Shown here in pieces: positions 33,020-43,839 of a stretch of DNA of 64,000 nucleotides. The stretch is from Cunninghamia lanceolata (taxonomy: Eukaryota; Streptophyta; Pinopsida; Cupressales; Cupressaceae). Numbering within the stretch: position 1 is the stretch's first letter; every line of letters starts with the position of its first letter. The position numbers and the translations under genes are program-made. Under the pieces are notes generated by a model that saw nothing but the letters and a program-made list of their open reading frames with translations, did not search any database and was not told where the DNA came from. The stretch is taken from assembly GCA_027924645.1 (NCBI GenBank), contig BSBN01000297.1:4526001-4590000 (forward strand), in the 5' to 3' direction.

Positions 33020-34497
33020 CTAGACTTTCCACCATAACTAGTTCACATTTGGGTCTAACAGTAGACCATAGGCACTTTTGACTGTAAACAAACCTCTCTT
33101 GTCCTTATCTCAGATCATCCTATCTCTCTTGGGGAAGAGAGAGAGTCTATAGTCATCCAGTTCCTTCTAGAGACAAGGGGCAGCACCCTTTCCTCATCCC
33201 CCTCTGGGCCACCAACAGACAAGATCATCCAGCTCCTAAGAACCCCGTTAGTCCTTATGTAATCAACCACCTTAGAGCTAAATACCCTATCAGCAATTCT
33301 GCCATACTCGAACTTGATTAGGGGTTTGTCCTTCAGCCATCTATCCTTCAAGAAGTGAACATCCCTACCATCTCCTATTTTCCACCTGATGCCTTGATGA
33401 AGAAGGCCACGGGTCTTAAGGATCCCATTCCAAATGACCAAGCCTTTGGGGAGACCAGCCTCCTAGACTAATCTCATGCCCTTATCCCCATTGAGATACT
33501 TGGCCACCATGATGTCCCCCCAGTTAGTATTACCTTGAATAAGATTCCACCCCACGTTGGACAAGAGGGCACAATTCATAAGATAAATTCTTCTTAGCCC
33601 AAGACCTCCCTGATATCTGGGAGTGCAAACCTTTTCCCATCCAACAAGAGCAATTCTCCATTTCCCTTCAACACCAGACTAGAGGAATGTCTTCTGGATC
33701 TATTCAATCTTCTCCACCACAAACTTAGGAATCTTGAAGAGACTTAGAGAATAATTGGGTATCCCCTGGAGGGAGGCTTTGAGGAGTTGGAACTTCCCTA
33801 CCTGGCTCAGAAGAGCCCCTTTCCATCTAGCCAGTTTCCTTTGGGTTCTCTCTAATAGCCCTTTCCAAAATTTAGTAGAGACTTTAGTAGTGGTGAGGGG
33901 GAGGCCCAAGTAGGTGGCTAGGAACCTTTTGCTCAAGCAACCCAGGACTCTAGTGATCTTTTTCTATAAATCCTCTGGGGTATTTAGAAAATAAATATGA
34001 CTTTTCACAAAGTTGATACTTTGACCTGAGACCCACTCATAGGTTTTGAGGAGCTCCTTCCATCTTCTGGCTTCCACAAGAGAGGCTTTCTTGAATAGAA
34101 TAGTGTCATCCACAAACTGATGTATGACCGCAGTCTGATTGGTAGAGGTAGGTTTGATACCCTAGAGAGTCTCGTACATCAACAAATTATAAGCATTCCT
34201 ACCCAGCACTTCCGCAAGCAATATAAAAAGATAGGGCGAAAGAGGGTCTCCTTGCCTAAGGCCCCTCCCAGAGGGAAAGAATCCTCTAGGAGAACCATTA
34301 ACCAGCACTAAGAAGTGCACCATGGAAATACATTCTTTAATAATATTTACAACCCTCTCATTGAAGCCAAATTTCCTGAGGACTTTAAACAAAAAATTCT
34401 AATTCACCCTATCATATGCTTTGGAGATATCTAATTTGAAGAAGGAAATAAAGGTGTTGTTCAACTACAGTAGGAGTCTGCCCATCCTAAAGAAGTC
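33020..34497 (-). pseudogene. LINE reverse transcriptase, C-terminal two thirds
   Basis: From right to left on the minus strand: FKLDISKAYDRV (first catalytic Asp region), [20 protein letters not shown] with [23 protein letters not shown] (the FxDD catalytic pair, here FVDD), then the thumb region TYLGLPLTT, FWKGLLERTQRKLARWKG and LSQVGKFQLLKASLQGIP. Together these motifs define a non-LTR RT. Stops lie near 34404 and elsewhere. The N-terminal part continues at 40770 beyond the Copia element. Confidence 0.85.
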
Positions 34498-34502
34498 CTT
34501 GG

Positions 34503-35556
34503 TGAAAGGAAGTTAGGTGTACAGAAACTACTTCCTACACTAATCTAATGAGGAGAGATGAGTGCAAATTCTTTCCAACCTTTACAATTACAGTGTTATT
34601 AACCCAATAATAGAGATATTGCAGAAAACACATACACAAGAATGTAAGATAGAACAAAGAGAGAGACAAGATATACATGGGGAAAACCCTTATGGGTGAC
34701 AATTCCCAGACTCCAAAACATAGCTCAAATGTATTCCAGTAAATAATCAAGGTTACAATACAATTTCACAGCCAATGCTCTTGTAGGAGTCTTCAACACT
34801 TGTATCTAGAGACAATCTGGTAGCATAACAGTACTTGTTAATCACATAATACATCTCTCCAAAGCACTTGTTTATATAGAAGATACAAGGCAAAAATGGC
34901 TCTATCTTGAGATGGGCGTCCAACATGGCCTCATGGTCCAAAACCCATGCCTATGGACACTTATCCAACATTGTAGAATGTTCATGACACTTGTCATGTC
35001 ACCCCATCCCAAAGAGGTCACCTATTCCTAAGTTGGGCAATGACAGATACTCTTATGACACTTACGACTGTCATAGAATCCATCATAGATGTCATATCTT
35101 ACAGCTGTAAGAGAATCTATCATACATAGGCTATAAATAGCATATTCTCTTACAACATGTCATAGCCCTCCTTGGGGCACCCAAATATGCCTTCTTTGAA
35201 GATGCCTTGTGACACATGTCTTCACCTATCATAGAATCTTCCATTTACGACTCTTAGGTGTCATAGATTTGTCATAGGAATCTGTCATGACCGTTTTGGT
35301 CAATATTCCCTTACACACTATCCAAGATGCCGACAGATGGAAAAATATTCCTACCACTAAGTAGGATGCCTATCTCCTTATGTGAGGACAAATTTACATG
35401 TTGTCACCTTCCACGTAGGATGACACATCACCCTGCCAACTCCCACAAGATGACAATAAGGATTTGCATTCTAATTACAATAATAGGCAATAAATAAATA
35501 AATACAATGAAATACTACAAGGAATTACCAAGGTTGAGACACCTTAATTCCCAACA
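34503..35556 (-). repeat. 3' LTR of the Copia element
   Basis: 1054 bp; on the plus strand it begins TGAAAGGAAG and ends CCCAACA. On the minus strand TCTATATAAA (34871-34880) is a good TATA box. Upstream of it, between about 34985 and 35295, the words GTCATAG/GTCATG and their inverse recur more than ten times. Confidence 0.93.
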
Positions 35557-35570
35557 TTCTCCTACTTGTT
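35557..35570 (-). promoter_or_regulatory. Polypurine tract of the Copia element
   Basis: The plus strand reads TTCTCCTACTTG, i.e. CAAGTAGGAGAA on the coding strand, directly before the 3' LTR (TGTTGGGAATT). It is close to the usual plant Copia tract. Confidence 0.85.
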
Positions 35571-35605
35571 GAACACCTTGTAAGAGCCAATGGAAATAAC
35601 AGGAT

Positions 35606-36157
35606 TTAACTGCTATAGGTAGAGAGGCCCATAGACTCCAAACACCATTTGAACTTCTTTGTGCCCATTGGTTTTGTCAATGCATCCACAACATTCTTCA
35701 AAGTATCTACCTTCTCCAAATTCACCTTCCCATCCTCTACCATGTCTCTCATGAAGTGAAAATGTACATCAATATACTTTGTTTTGGCATGGAAAGTTAG
35801 ATTCTTTGTTAGGCAAATCTCACTTTGACTTTCACAACACATCGTAATCTATTCTGCATTAAAACCAATATCTGAACATAATCTCTTAAGACAAATGGCT
35901 TCCTTACAAGCATGCATTGCTGCCATGTACTCATCTTTTGTTGTGGACAAAGCAACCATAGGTTGTCACTTACTCATCCAACTAATTGCACCACTGAAGA
36001 TAGTGAACACATAGGCACTGGTGGATCTCCTGTTGTCAATGTCACCCACCCAATCAGAATCCATAAATCCATGAATACAAATAGAATGTGAAGGTCCTGT
36101 AACATTACCATGGCAACATATGGAATACTTAGAAGTACCTATCAAATATATGAACAC
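35606..36157 (-). pseudogene. Copia RNase H and pol C-terminus
   Basis: The minus strand shows GFMDSDWVGDIDNRRSTSAY (catalytic Asp context of Copia RNase H), then FSGAISWMSK. After a frame change come KTKYIDVHFHFMRDMVEDGK and EKVDTLKNVVDALTKPM, the typical end of Copia pol. It degrades the RNA template during DNA synthesis. It ends about 50 bp before the polypurine tract, as expected. Confidence 0.85.
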
Positions 36158-36202
36158 TCACTTAACTGCATCCCAATGTACCCATCCAGGATTAGCCATA
36201 AA

Positions 36203-37036
36203 TCAACTAAGGACTCCCACTACTTGGGCAATGTCTGGTCTTGTGCAGACCATAGCATACATCAAGCTGCCAACAACACTAGCATAAGGTACTCTACTCA
36301 TGTCCTCCACCTCACTAGGAGATTTTGGACAATCATTAACAGACAACTTTTTCCCCAAAGAAATAGGAACACAAAATGGTCTACAATTTGCCATGCTGAA
36401 CCTATCCAACATGGTCTTCACATACTTACTCTGGCTTAACCAAAGTTTTCTATTAGCTTTGTCTCTTCTGATTTCCATTCCCAGAATGTACCTGGCTGCC
36501 CCTAGATTTTTCATCTCAAACTGTGCTAACAATTGAGACTTCAAATCAAAAATCATATTCTTACCATTCCCAATTAACATCATATCATCAACATACAATG
36601 CAATAATGAGAATACGATCATTGTCAAATTTGTAATACACACAATGATCTAATTTCGATCTCAGAAATCAAACTAAGAACACAAAGGCATCAAACTTCAA
36701 GTACCACATCCTAGGAGACTGCTTCAAACCATACAAAGACTTTTTCAACTTGCAAACCAAATTTTCTTTACCTTTCTCTATGTAATGCTCTGGCTATGAC
36801 ATGTAAATCTCTTCCTCCAAATCACCATGAAGGAATGTTGTTTTCACATTCATCTGCTCCACCTCTAAGTCATAAGTTGCTGCAAGAGATAACATGAACC
36901 AAATAGATGTCAGCTTTGCAACGGGAGAGAAAATTTCACCATAATCAATTACTTCCACTTGTGAATACCCCTTCACAACCAGTTTGGCCTTATACTTTTC
37001 AACACTACCATCTGCACTAAATTTCTTCTTAAACAC
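36203..37036 (-). pseudogene. Copia reverse transcriptase
   Basis: Minus strand, two frames: KYKAKLVVKGYSQVEVIDYG, then FSPVAKLTSIWFMLSLAA, EQMNVKTTFLHGDLEEEIYM (usual DVKTAFL, here NVKTTFL) and IIALYVDDMMLIGN with the catalytic YVDD. Then LGMEIRRD, LSQSKYVKTMLDRF and VPYASVVGSLMYAMVCTRPD. The motif set is that of Ty1/Copia RT. The Asp-to-Asn change in the first catalytic motif and a frameshift between 36640 and 36794 indicate decay. Confidence 0.9.
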
Positions 37037-37099
37037 CCATTTGCATCCAACATGTTTTCATCCTTCAGGCAAAGGCACGAAGTCTCATGTTTTATTCTT

Positions 37100-38460
37100 T
37101 TGCAAAGAAGATATCTCATCTTCCATGGCCTCCTTCCAGGAACCTGCATCTTTCATGCCCATAGCCTTTGTCATAGTTCTAGGCTCATCAGTGTTAGTAA
37201 GCAAGGCAAAAGCACAACTAGAATCAAGTAATGAATAACCAAACCTATCAGGTTGCTTCCTTGTTCATGTAGACCTCCTCAATGGCTAAGGTTGAGGTTC
37301 TACTTCTTCTTCTAAGCTTTCAGAGCTGCTAGAGCTCTCCTAATTATTAGGTCCCACAGGGTTTATTGGTTTAGTCTTCTCAGGCGTAGAAGGAAATTGA
37401 ACCACATCTTCTTTCTTTTATGTCTGTTCTGGCTATAGAAAAACGGAAGAAGGTGTTATCTCTCTGAAAATAACACTTCTGCTATACAACACTTTTTTAG
37501 CCATAGGATCACAAAGCTTGTATCCTTTCACATCAACACCATAGCCATTGAAAATACACTTAACAGCCTTGTTCTCTAATTTAGACCATTTCTCCCTAGG
37601 CACATGTGCATATGCCTCACAACTAAAAACATGAAGATGTCTAACTGAAGGCTTCTTACCAGACCACACCTCCATAGGTGTCTTACCAACAAGAGCTGAT
37701 GTAGGAGACATATTTACCAGGTAGCAAGTAGTGGCTACAGCTTTAGTCCAAAACTTTTGTTCGAGGCTTTCTCCACTATGGATACTCCTAGCCCTCTCCA
37801 TCAATGTCTTGTTCATCCTCTCTAAAACTCCATTTTGATGTGGGGTGTATGGAGTTGTCTTATGTCTTTCAATCCCTTACTCTTTATAGAACTTATCAAA
37901 CTTTGCCAAACAAAACTCACCATCGTTATCAGTTCTCAAACACTTAATCTTTTTACTAGTCTGATTCTCAGCAAAAGCTTTAAACTCTTTGAACCGACTA
38001 AAGACTTCAGTCTTGCTTATAAGAAAATAAATCCATGTCCTTCTACTGTAATCATTTATAAAAGATACAAAAATATAGATTTGGAGATCGAAGGAATACT
38101 AATAGGACCAAACACATCAGAATGAATAAGATCCAATACACCAAAAGACTTGTGAGAACTAGAGTAAAACTAAACATGGTTTTTCTTTCCATAAATGCAA
38201 TCTTCGTAAAAGTCAAACTCGAGATTACAATCATTTAACCCCTCAATGATGTTTTTATTTTTTAGGGTTCTAAGACCCTTCTCACCAATGTGGCCATATC
38301 TCATATGCCATAACATAGTCTTTTCAGCAGGAAGCTTAACTTCCAAAGCATGAGCACCCTTGGGTACATAAGATGCACTACCATCAGAATTTGATACAAT
38401 AGATTTCCTCACTGCTTGTTTAGATGGTGGGGATGAAGTGATTGTAGCTCTTTTCTTCAA
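37100..38460 (-). pseudogene. Copia GAG-pre-integrase and integrase
   Basis: 38460-38170 reads MLWHMRYGHIGEKGLRTL and later DFYEDCIYGK, the HHCC-type zinc module (H...H...C..C) before integrase. Core fragments follow in several frames. 37816-37433 gives NKTLMERARSI, FWTKAVATTCYLVN, VGKTPMEVWSGKKP and CEAYAHVPREKW, the Copia integrase C-terminal region with its conserved P-x-E-x-W. It inserts the cDNA into the genome. Frameshifts separate the pieces. Confidence 0.85.
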
Positions 38461-38497
38461 GTTAGAAGAACTATTGTATTGTGAAGTGCATGCCTCC

Positions 38498-38747
38498 TCT
38501 AGGATTATAGCTCTTGAAGTTCAATAGTTCACATTCTACAAGCTTTCCAATATCGACTTCCAGTTTGACAGTATTTCTGTGACAGTGCAACAACTCTAAG
38601 ATCTGTATTTTGACATACAAGTTTATCTGTTTTCACAGATCTAAAGGTCTATTAAGAGGTTAGTAATGATTGTTGGATATGATTTATTAAGTCTCATGTG
38701 GTCTACAATAATAGTTATGATAAGACAGATGAATTGATCAAGTATGT
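38498..38747. repeat. 250-bp fragment of a B-type LTR inside the Copia element
   Basis: It matches element B's left LTR at 52205-52454 over equal length with scattered differences, and matches 57821-58070 (in B's right LTR) without a difference I could see. It interrupts the Copia protease just after WLIDYGASF. There is no TG/CA end and no target duplication, so it did not arrive as a normal LTR insertion. Confidence 0.85.
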
Positions 38748-39623
38748 GGAATGATGCACCATAATCAATCAACCACACATCATTGGATGCATGGGTGGCC
38801 AAGGCCACGATGAAGGCATCACCATCATCTTGTGACTTGTCAGAATCTGAATCTAGGACATTCTTCTTCTTTTTCTTTTCTTCCTTGCATTCCTTTTGGA
38901 AATGCCTAGTTTTTTTATAGTTCCAATAGAGAGCCTTGGACTTTCTAGGAGATTTGGATCTCCCATGGGACTTGGATCCACCCTTCTTAGCTTTCTTGTC
39001 CTTTTTCCCTTTCTACTTGGGTCTTCGATGAACCGCAAGAGCCCTCTTTGACTGCCTCAAAAGACTTTCTCTGCATCTCTTCATATAATAGTGAAGATAC
39101 CACTTCATCCATTGTGAAAGTGGATGTGGTTCTCCCAATAGCCATAACAAGATGATCCCATGAGTCTAACAAAGAACAAAGTAAGGTCATACAACAATCC
39201 TCCTCCTCCATCTTAACACCAATGAATGTCAATTGTACAATTAACATGTTGAAGGCATTCAGGTGATCTACAACAGATCCTCCATCCTCTATCCTTAGAG
39301 AATACAACTTCTTTCTCAGAAAAAAGTTTTTTCACCAGGGATTTATCCTGATAAACATCTCCCAACTTCTTCCAAAGATCTTTCATGGTCTTCTCCTCAT
39401 GGGCATTTAATAGGACATAATCAGCTAGACTAAGTCTTATGAGACCCTTAGCCTTCTAATCTTTGAGATGACAATCAGCTTGTACCATTGTAGTTGGTTT
39501 TACATTAGATATAGTTTCCCATAGGTCACGATCAACAAGCATGTCTTCCATTTTAAGTTTCCATAACTCAAAATTAGTGTCATTGAATTTATCCACCTCT
39601 AATTTTCTGAATGTACCTACCAT
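38748..39623 (-). pseudogene. Copia gag and protease start
   Basis: The likely start is the ATG complement at 39621-39623 (MVGTFRKLEVDKF), 106 bp inside the primer site. Then WKLKMEDMLVDRDLWETI and, after frame changes, SLRIEDGGSVVDHLNAFN, MLIVQLTFIGVKMEEED and LLYEEMQRK, which are typical Copia gag (UBN2-like). A basic tail and a degraded zinc knuckle (LYWNYKKTRHFQKEC) follow. The protease start VWLIDYGASF has Tyr where the D-S/T-G motif needs Ser/Thr, and it is cut at 38748. Confidence 0.85.
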
Positions 39624-39728
39624 CTCTTTTCCTATAACAAGATTATAGAATACTCTACACAAAGCTCCCACTCAACCTAAGATTAGATCAAAAAACCCTA
39701 ACCAACAACTAGGACCAAAGGTGATCAA

Positions 39729-39740
39729 GCTCTGATACCA
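39729..39740 (-). promoter_or_regulatory. Primer binding site of the Copia element
   Basis: GCTCTGATACCA on the plus strand is a perfect TGGTATCAGAGC on the coding strand (iMet tRNA), two bases from the 5' LTR. Confidence 0.92.
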
Positions 39741-39742
39741 AC

Positions 39743-40764
39743 TGAAAGGAAGCTAGGTGTGCGAAAATAGCTTCCTACACTAATCTAATGAGGAGAGATG
39801 AGTGCGAATTCTTTCCAACCTTTACAATTATAGTGTTATTAACCCAATAACAGAGATATTGCAGCAAACACATACACAAGAATGTAAGATAGAAGAAGAG
39901 AGAGACAATATATACATGGGGAAAACCCTTACAGGTGAAAAACCCCACACTCCAAAACACAGCTCAAATGTATTCCAGTAAACAATCAAGGTTACAATAT
40001 AGTTTCAGAGCCAATGCTCTTGTAGGAGTCTTCAACACTCATATCTGGAGATAATCTGGTAGCATAATAGTACCTATCAATCACATAATACATCTCTGCA
40101 AAAATGGCTCTATCTTGAGATGGGCGTCCAACATGGCCTCATAGCCCAAAACCCACAACTATGGACACTTGTCCAACATTGTAGAATGTTCATGACACTT
40201 TTCATGTCACCTCATCCCAAAGATGTCACCTATTCCCAAGTTGGGCAATGATAGATAGTCTTATGACACTTACGACTGTCATAGAATCCGTCATAGTTGT
40301 CATATCTTATAGCTGTAAGAGAATCTGTCATACACATGCTATAAATAGAATATTCTCTTACAACATGTCATAACCCTCCTTGGGGTGCCCAAATATGTCT
40401 TCTTCCAAGATACCCTATGACACATGTCTTCACCTATCATAGAATGTTCCATTTATGACTCTTACACGTCATAGATTTGTCATAGGAATCTGTCATGACC
40501 GTTTCAGTCAATATTCCCTTACACACTATTCGAGATACCGACACATGGAAAAATATTCCTACCACTAAGTGGGATACCTATCTCTTCATGTGAGGACAAA
40601 TTTACATGTTGTCACCTTCCACGTAGGATGACACATCACCGTGCCAACTCCCATAAGATGACAATAAGGATTTGCATCCTAATTACAATAATAGGCAATA
40701 AATAAATAAATACAATGAAATAATACAAAGAATTACCAAGGTTGAGACACCTTAATTCCTAACA
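39743..40764 (-). repeat. 5' LTR of the Copia element, TATA segment deleted
   Basis: 1022 bp, homologous to 34503-35556 but lacking about 31 bp at about 40099. The missing piece is the one that holds the TATA box in the 3' LTR (34860-34890). A duplicate lies at 59066-60087. Confidence 0.92.
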
Positions 40765-40769
40765 CTTGG

Positions 40770-41100
40770 TAGCATTGAAGACATCATTCCCATCTATCTC
40801 CTATAAGGTTTGGAAGAAAGCTAGGGGGAAACCATCTGGGCCTGGGGCTTTGAAGGTGCCCATTGAAAAAAAAATAGTTTTAACCTCCTCCACCAAGATG
40901 GGTTTAGTTAATAAGAAATTATCATCCCCTGAAAGTATGGGAGGAATGACCCTTAATAGGGAATCAATGTCCTCAGTAAAGGCACTAGTATGCTGGTAAG
41001 CTAGCAGAGATTCAAAGTTATTAGAAGCTAAACCCCCAATCTCCCCATCAACTTCAAGCTCCCTCCCCTGCTCATCTCTAAGCATCCTGATTGTATTTCT
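40770..41100 (-). pseudogene. LINE reverse transcriptase, N-terminal part
   Basis: The minus-strand 41085-40801 frame reads LRDEQGRELEVDGEIGGLAS, FESLLAYQHTS, VEEVKTIFFSMGTFKAPGPD and GFPLAFFQ. K-x-PGPDG is the first conserved block of L1 RT. It joins in sense to 34497 once the Copia element and one CTTGG copy are removed. A duplicate lies at 60088-60423. Confidence 0.88.
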
Positions 41101-41156
41101 CTTCCTATACCTTAGGGTGGACTAATGGAAAAAAGAAGTGTTCTTGTCCCCTTCCC

Positions 41157-42192
41157 TTAGCCATTGGATCCTAGACTTCTACTTCTAGTAGATCTCTTCT
41201 TCTTTGAGTGTCCGTGCCTATTCCTTAGATAGGTTATCTCAAGGGGTTGCAATTCCTCCAACTTGTCCCCTTGCTCCATTCTTCTTTGCACCTCCTTAAG
41301 TTGTTCCATGATACTTTTCTTCTTGGTCAAGACATTACCAAAAGTGTACTTATTCCATCCTTTCACCTTGTTCCTCAAATTAGTTAGTTTCTAAGCCAAT
41401 CTGAACATCGTCGGTCCTTGGATAGGATTATTGCACCACCCTAAAAGGTAGTCCCTAAAATTAGGGTGAAGAGCCCACATCATTTCAAATCTAAAGGGGA
41501 AGGGGCCTCTTTTACACCTTTCAAACTAGTTAAGCATAAGAGGGTTAGGTCTGAGCCCACCCAGGGAAGAGCTGACAGATGCACCAAATTCATAATGACC
41601 CAATAAGAGGAAATTAAGAATCTGCCAAGCTTTACTTGGATAAGGTTTCTCTCTTGTCTCCTATTGGACTAGGTAAAAGCTTGCCCCATCAGCTCAATAT
41701 CCATTAGTCCAGCATTTTCTAAGAAATCAGCAAGGTCTAACATACTATCAGAGTAATCCGTATAGAGGGGGGAGTTGAGATCCCCCACAACCATCCAATT
41801 GGTGTCTCTATTATTCTTAATTTTATCATCCATGCTATCCTAGACCTCCATCCTACTACTGCAGGTATTAGGAGCATAGACATTAATAAGGTTCCACCTG
41901 TTAGTATGACACTAGAATGAAATTTCATATAATGCCTAGCATAGGATATCACATTGCCAACAATATTCTAATTCCATAAACTAGCAATACCACCTGAAGC
42001 ACCCTGAGCCCCACTGATAGCATAGTTCACATAGGGCCAGATGTTCTTTGGAGCAAGTTTGAAGTTTTCCTCAGTCATTTTAATTTCTTGTAGAAGAAGA
42101 ATATCAACTTTATTATCAAAAATATAGTTTCTTACCAGTAACTATTTTTTAGGGCTATTGAGCCCTCTTATGTTCCAAGAGATAATCTTCAT
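41157..42192 (-). pseudogene. LINE ORF2 endonuclease domain and linker
   Basis: ATG on the minus strand at 42192 opens MKIISWNIRGLNSPKKQ (catalytic Asn region), then ILLLQEIKM (catalytic Glu) and INVYAPNT. VVGDLNSPLYTD (Asp/Asn motif) lies near 41770. The 41378-41157 stretch is the basic linker that leads to RT (KVKGWNKYTFGN). Frameshifts and stops are frequent. The enzyme nicks target DNA for target-primed reverse transcription. The start is chosen because MKIxSWNxRG is the usual beginning of plant L1 ORF2. Confidence 0.85.
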
Positions 42193-42199
42193 TTCTTGA

Positions 42200-43755
42200 T
42201 CCTTCTAGTGGGGGGCAACAAGGTGGCCTACTTTCCCCTAGCAATTTCTTGTTCCATCTCTCTCTACCTAGTCTTCATATGTGAGGGTCTTCCTCTACTG
42301 CTATCTCCCCCCACATTAGTTGTTTTCCTACTGCTTCCATTTCCCTTCTTCTTCGTGATAGACCAACCCTCCTAGTCCTCTACCTCCCTGCTCGGACCTA
42401 CACCTAGGGATGGGGAGAAATTCTTCTCCAGAGAACTCATTCCAAGTTTGGAAAAGCTTGTCTTCTCACCTGGGCTATTCACTTCATTTACCTTGTTCTG
42501 CTATGAGAAGACACCCTTCCGAGAACTAGAATCCAATCCAAGTTCTCCTTCTTCCAAATCCTCATGTCCCCTATCAACTACAATGGCCTCAACCTCCAAC
42601 TATTTAGGGGTTTCCACTAACTCTTGTCCATCAGCCTTCTGGGTCTCCTCATTGACAACCATTAAGTGTTCAGCTACCTCTGAGGGAATGACTACCAAAG
42701 ACTAAGACTGCTCCATAGGGGGATCCTATTGTGTGACCTCCTCCGAGACCATGACTACCAAAGACTGAGCCTGCTCTGCAGGGGGGTCCTACTGTGTGAC
42801 CTCCTCTCAGACCTCCTCAGATTTCCCTAGAGAGGTTGGGGCAAGTCCACTATTTTCAAGATGTCATCTTTGAAGGAGTAGTCTTTCGGGGCCTCATATG
42901 AAGCCACCAACATCTCCTTTGAGGGTTGGGGGCACTTAGGGGCCCTACATTGGGTGAAGACATGACCAGATTTCATGCAATTCTGACAAAAGACTCTAGA
43001 GTTCTCATATTGAATACTCTGAGTCCATTTCCCATATTTGGATTCCAAAATAATAGAGGTAGGAAGGACTTTAAGAACATCCACATTGACGCAGAACCAA
43101 GCATAAACAAGCCTCACCTTGGCCTTAGTGACTTTATCCACTATCATGTAATCTCCAAAGGTATTGCCTATCCAAGCAAAAATTTCCTCATCCCAGAACT
43201 CTAAGGGAAGACTCGGCAAGTGCACCCAAATAGGGGCCAACTGGTTAAGATCCGCCTTGGGGCCAAAGCAAGGTTTCCATTTGCATAACAAGAGTGAGTG
43301 CTTCCCATATAGCCATAGACCACCTGCCAGGATTGACAGCATGTCTTCCTAAGAGGTAAACTTAGACAGAAACATACCCCCCACCATAGCACTGGTAGAG
43401 GCGTTCCCCTTGAGAGACCATTTGGCCATCATCTAATGATAGACTGAGCCAATATTAGGCTTGAAGGTGAAGAATTTTCCAACAAGGGTGTTATCCATAG
43501 ATGCCACCACTCTCAAAATCATCTAATCAGGAAGCTTGAGTGCCTTGGCTCCTTCAATCTCAGAGATAACTGGCAGGCTAACCAAGCAATCAACCTTGCC
43601 ATTAGCGGCTCCGACAAGAGCCTCCTTCCACTTCTTGGGACCCTATTTTGAAGATGAAAACATGTGATCCCTCTGACAACTTGTGCCAGCAACAGAGTCC
43701 CCTAGAGTCAGGGGAGGGGACTGGGTCACGGGGCCCCCAGATTGTCACCATCCAT
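42200..43755 (-). pseudogene. LINE ORF1 (DUF4283-like RNA-binding with CCHC)
   Basis: Starts near the ATG complement at 43753-43755. It contains FFTFKPNIGSVYH, AKWSLKGNASTSAMVGGMFL, LAGGLWLYGKHSLLLCKW and APIWVHLPSLPLEFWDEE, the DUF4283 pattern of plant L1 ORF1. The CCHC knuckle CQNCMKSGHVFTQC lies near 42955. 43342-42827 is an unbroken 171-codon stretch. The C-terminal part is acidic and holds two in-frame 63-bp repeats (about 42691-42816; EEVTQ and SLVVM words). ORF1 protein binds LINE RNA. Several stops lie outside the open stretch. Confidence 0.85.
42691..42816. repeat. 63-bp tandem duplication in LINE ORF1
   Basis: ACTACCAAAGACT recurs at 42691 and 42754 with the following ~60 bp alike (GTGTGACCTCCTC). 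The period of 63 keeps the reading frame (21 codons). It is also present in the second copy at about 62015-62140. Confidence 0.75.
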
Positions 43756-43839
43756 TCCTACCTAGTACCAAATTCAAAACAAGAGCAGGATAGTTGCAGA
43801 GAAAAACACTTGTAATGAATTCGAATTGAGATATAGTAT

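Larger units (their letters stand above)
34503..40764 (-). mobile_element. Copia LTR retrotransposon inserted in the LINE RT
   Basis: The LTRs are 34503-35556 (3' in element sense) and 39743-40764 (5'). Target duplication CTTGG lies at 34498-34502 and 40765-40769. The iMet primer site is at 39729-39740 and a polypurine tract lies next to 35557. The minus-strand order gag, protease start, integrase, RT, RNase H is the Copia order. Protease is interrupted and partly replaced by a 250-bp LTR fragment (38498-38747). Stops and frameshifts make it non-coding today. Confidence 0.95.
28172..43815 (-). mobile_element. L1-type LINE, interrupted by two later insertions
   Basis: Read on the minus strand from right to left: ORF1 (43755 to about 42200), ORF2 endonuclease (42192 down), RT split by a Copia element (34503-40764), zinc-binding domain, and RNase H split by a 1.36-kb insertion (30989-32347). 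A long extra coding-like stretch follows, with a LINE-like 3' end (TTTATCTAATAAAAAACA reading leftward at about 28172). Without the two insertions it is about 8 kb. The order ORF1-EN-RT-RNH is that of plant L1 elements. Many stops show that it is inactive. The right boundary near 43815 is approximate; no clear target duplication was found. Confidence 0.8.

Noticed and set aside
36110..36536. Plus-strand ORFs opposite Copia RT and RNase H
   Set aside because: They are antisense shadows of a pol region whose motifs are unambiguous on the minus strand.
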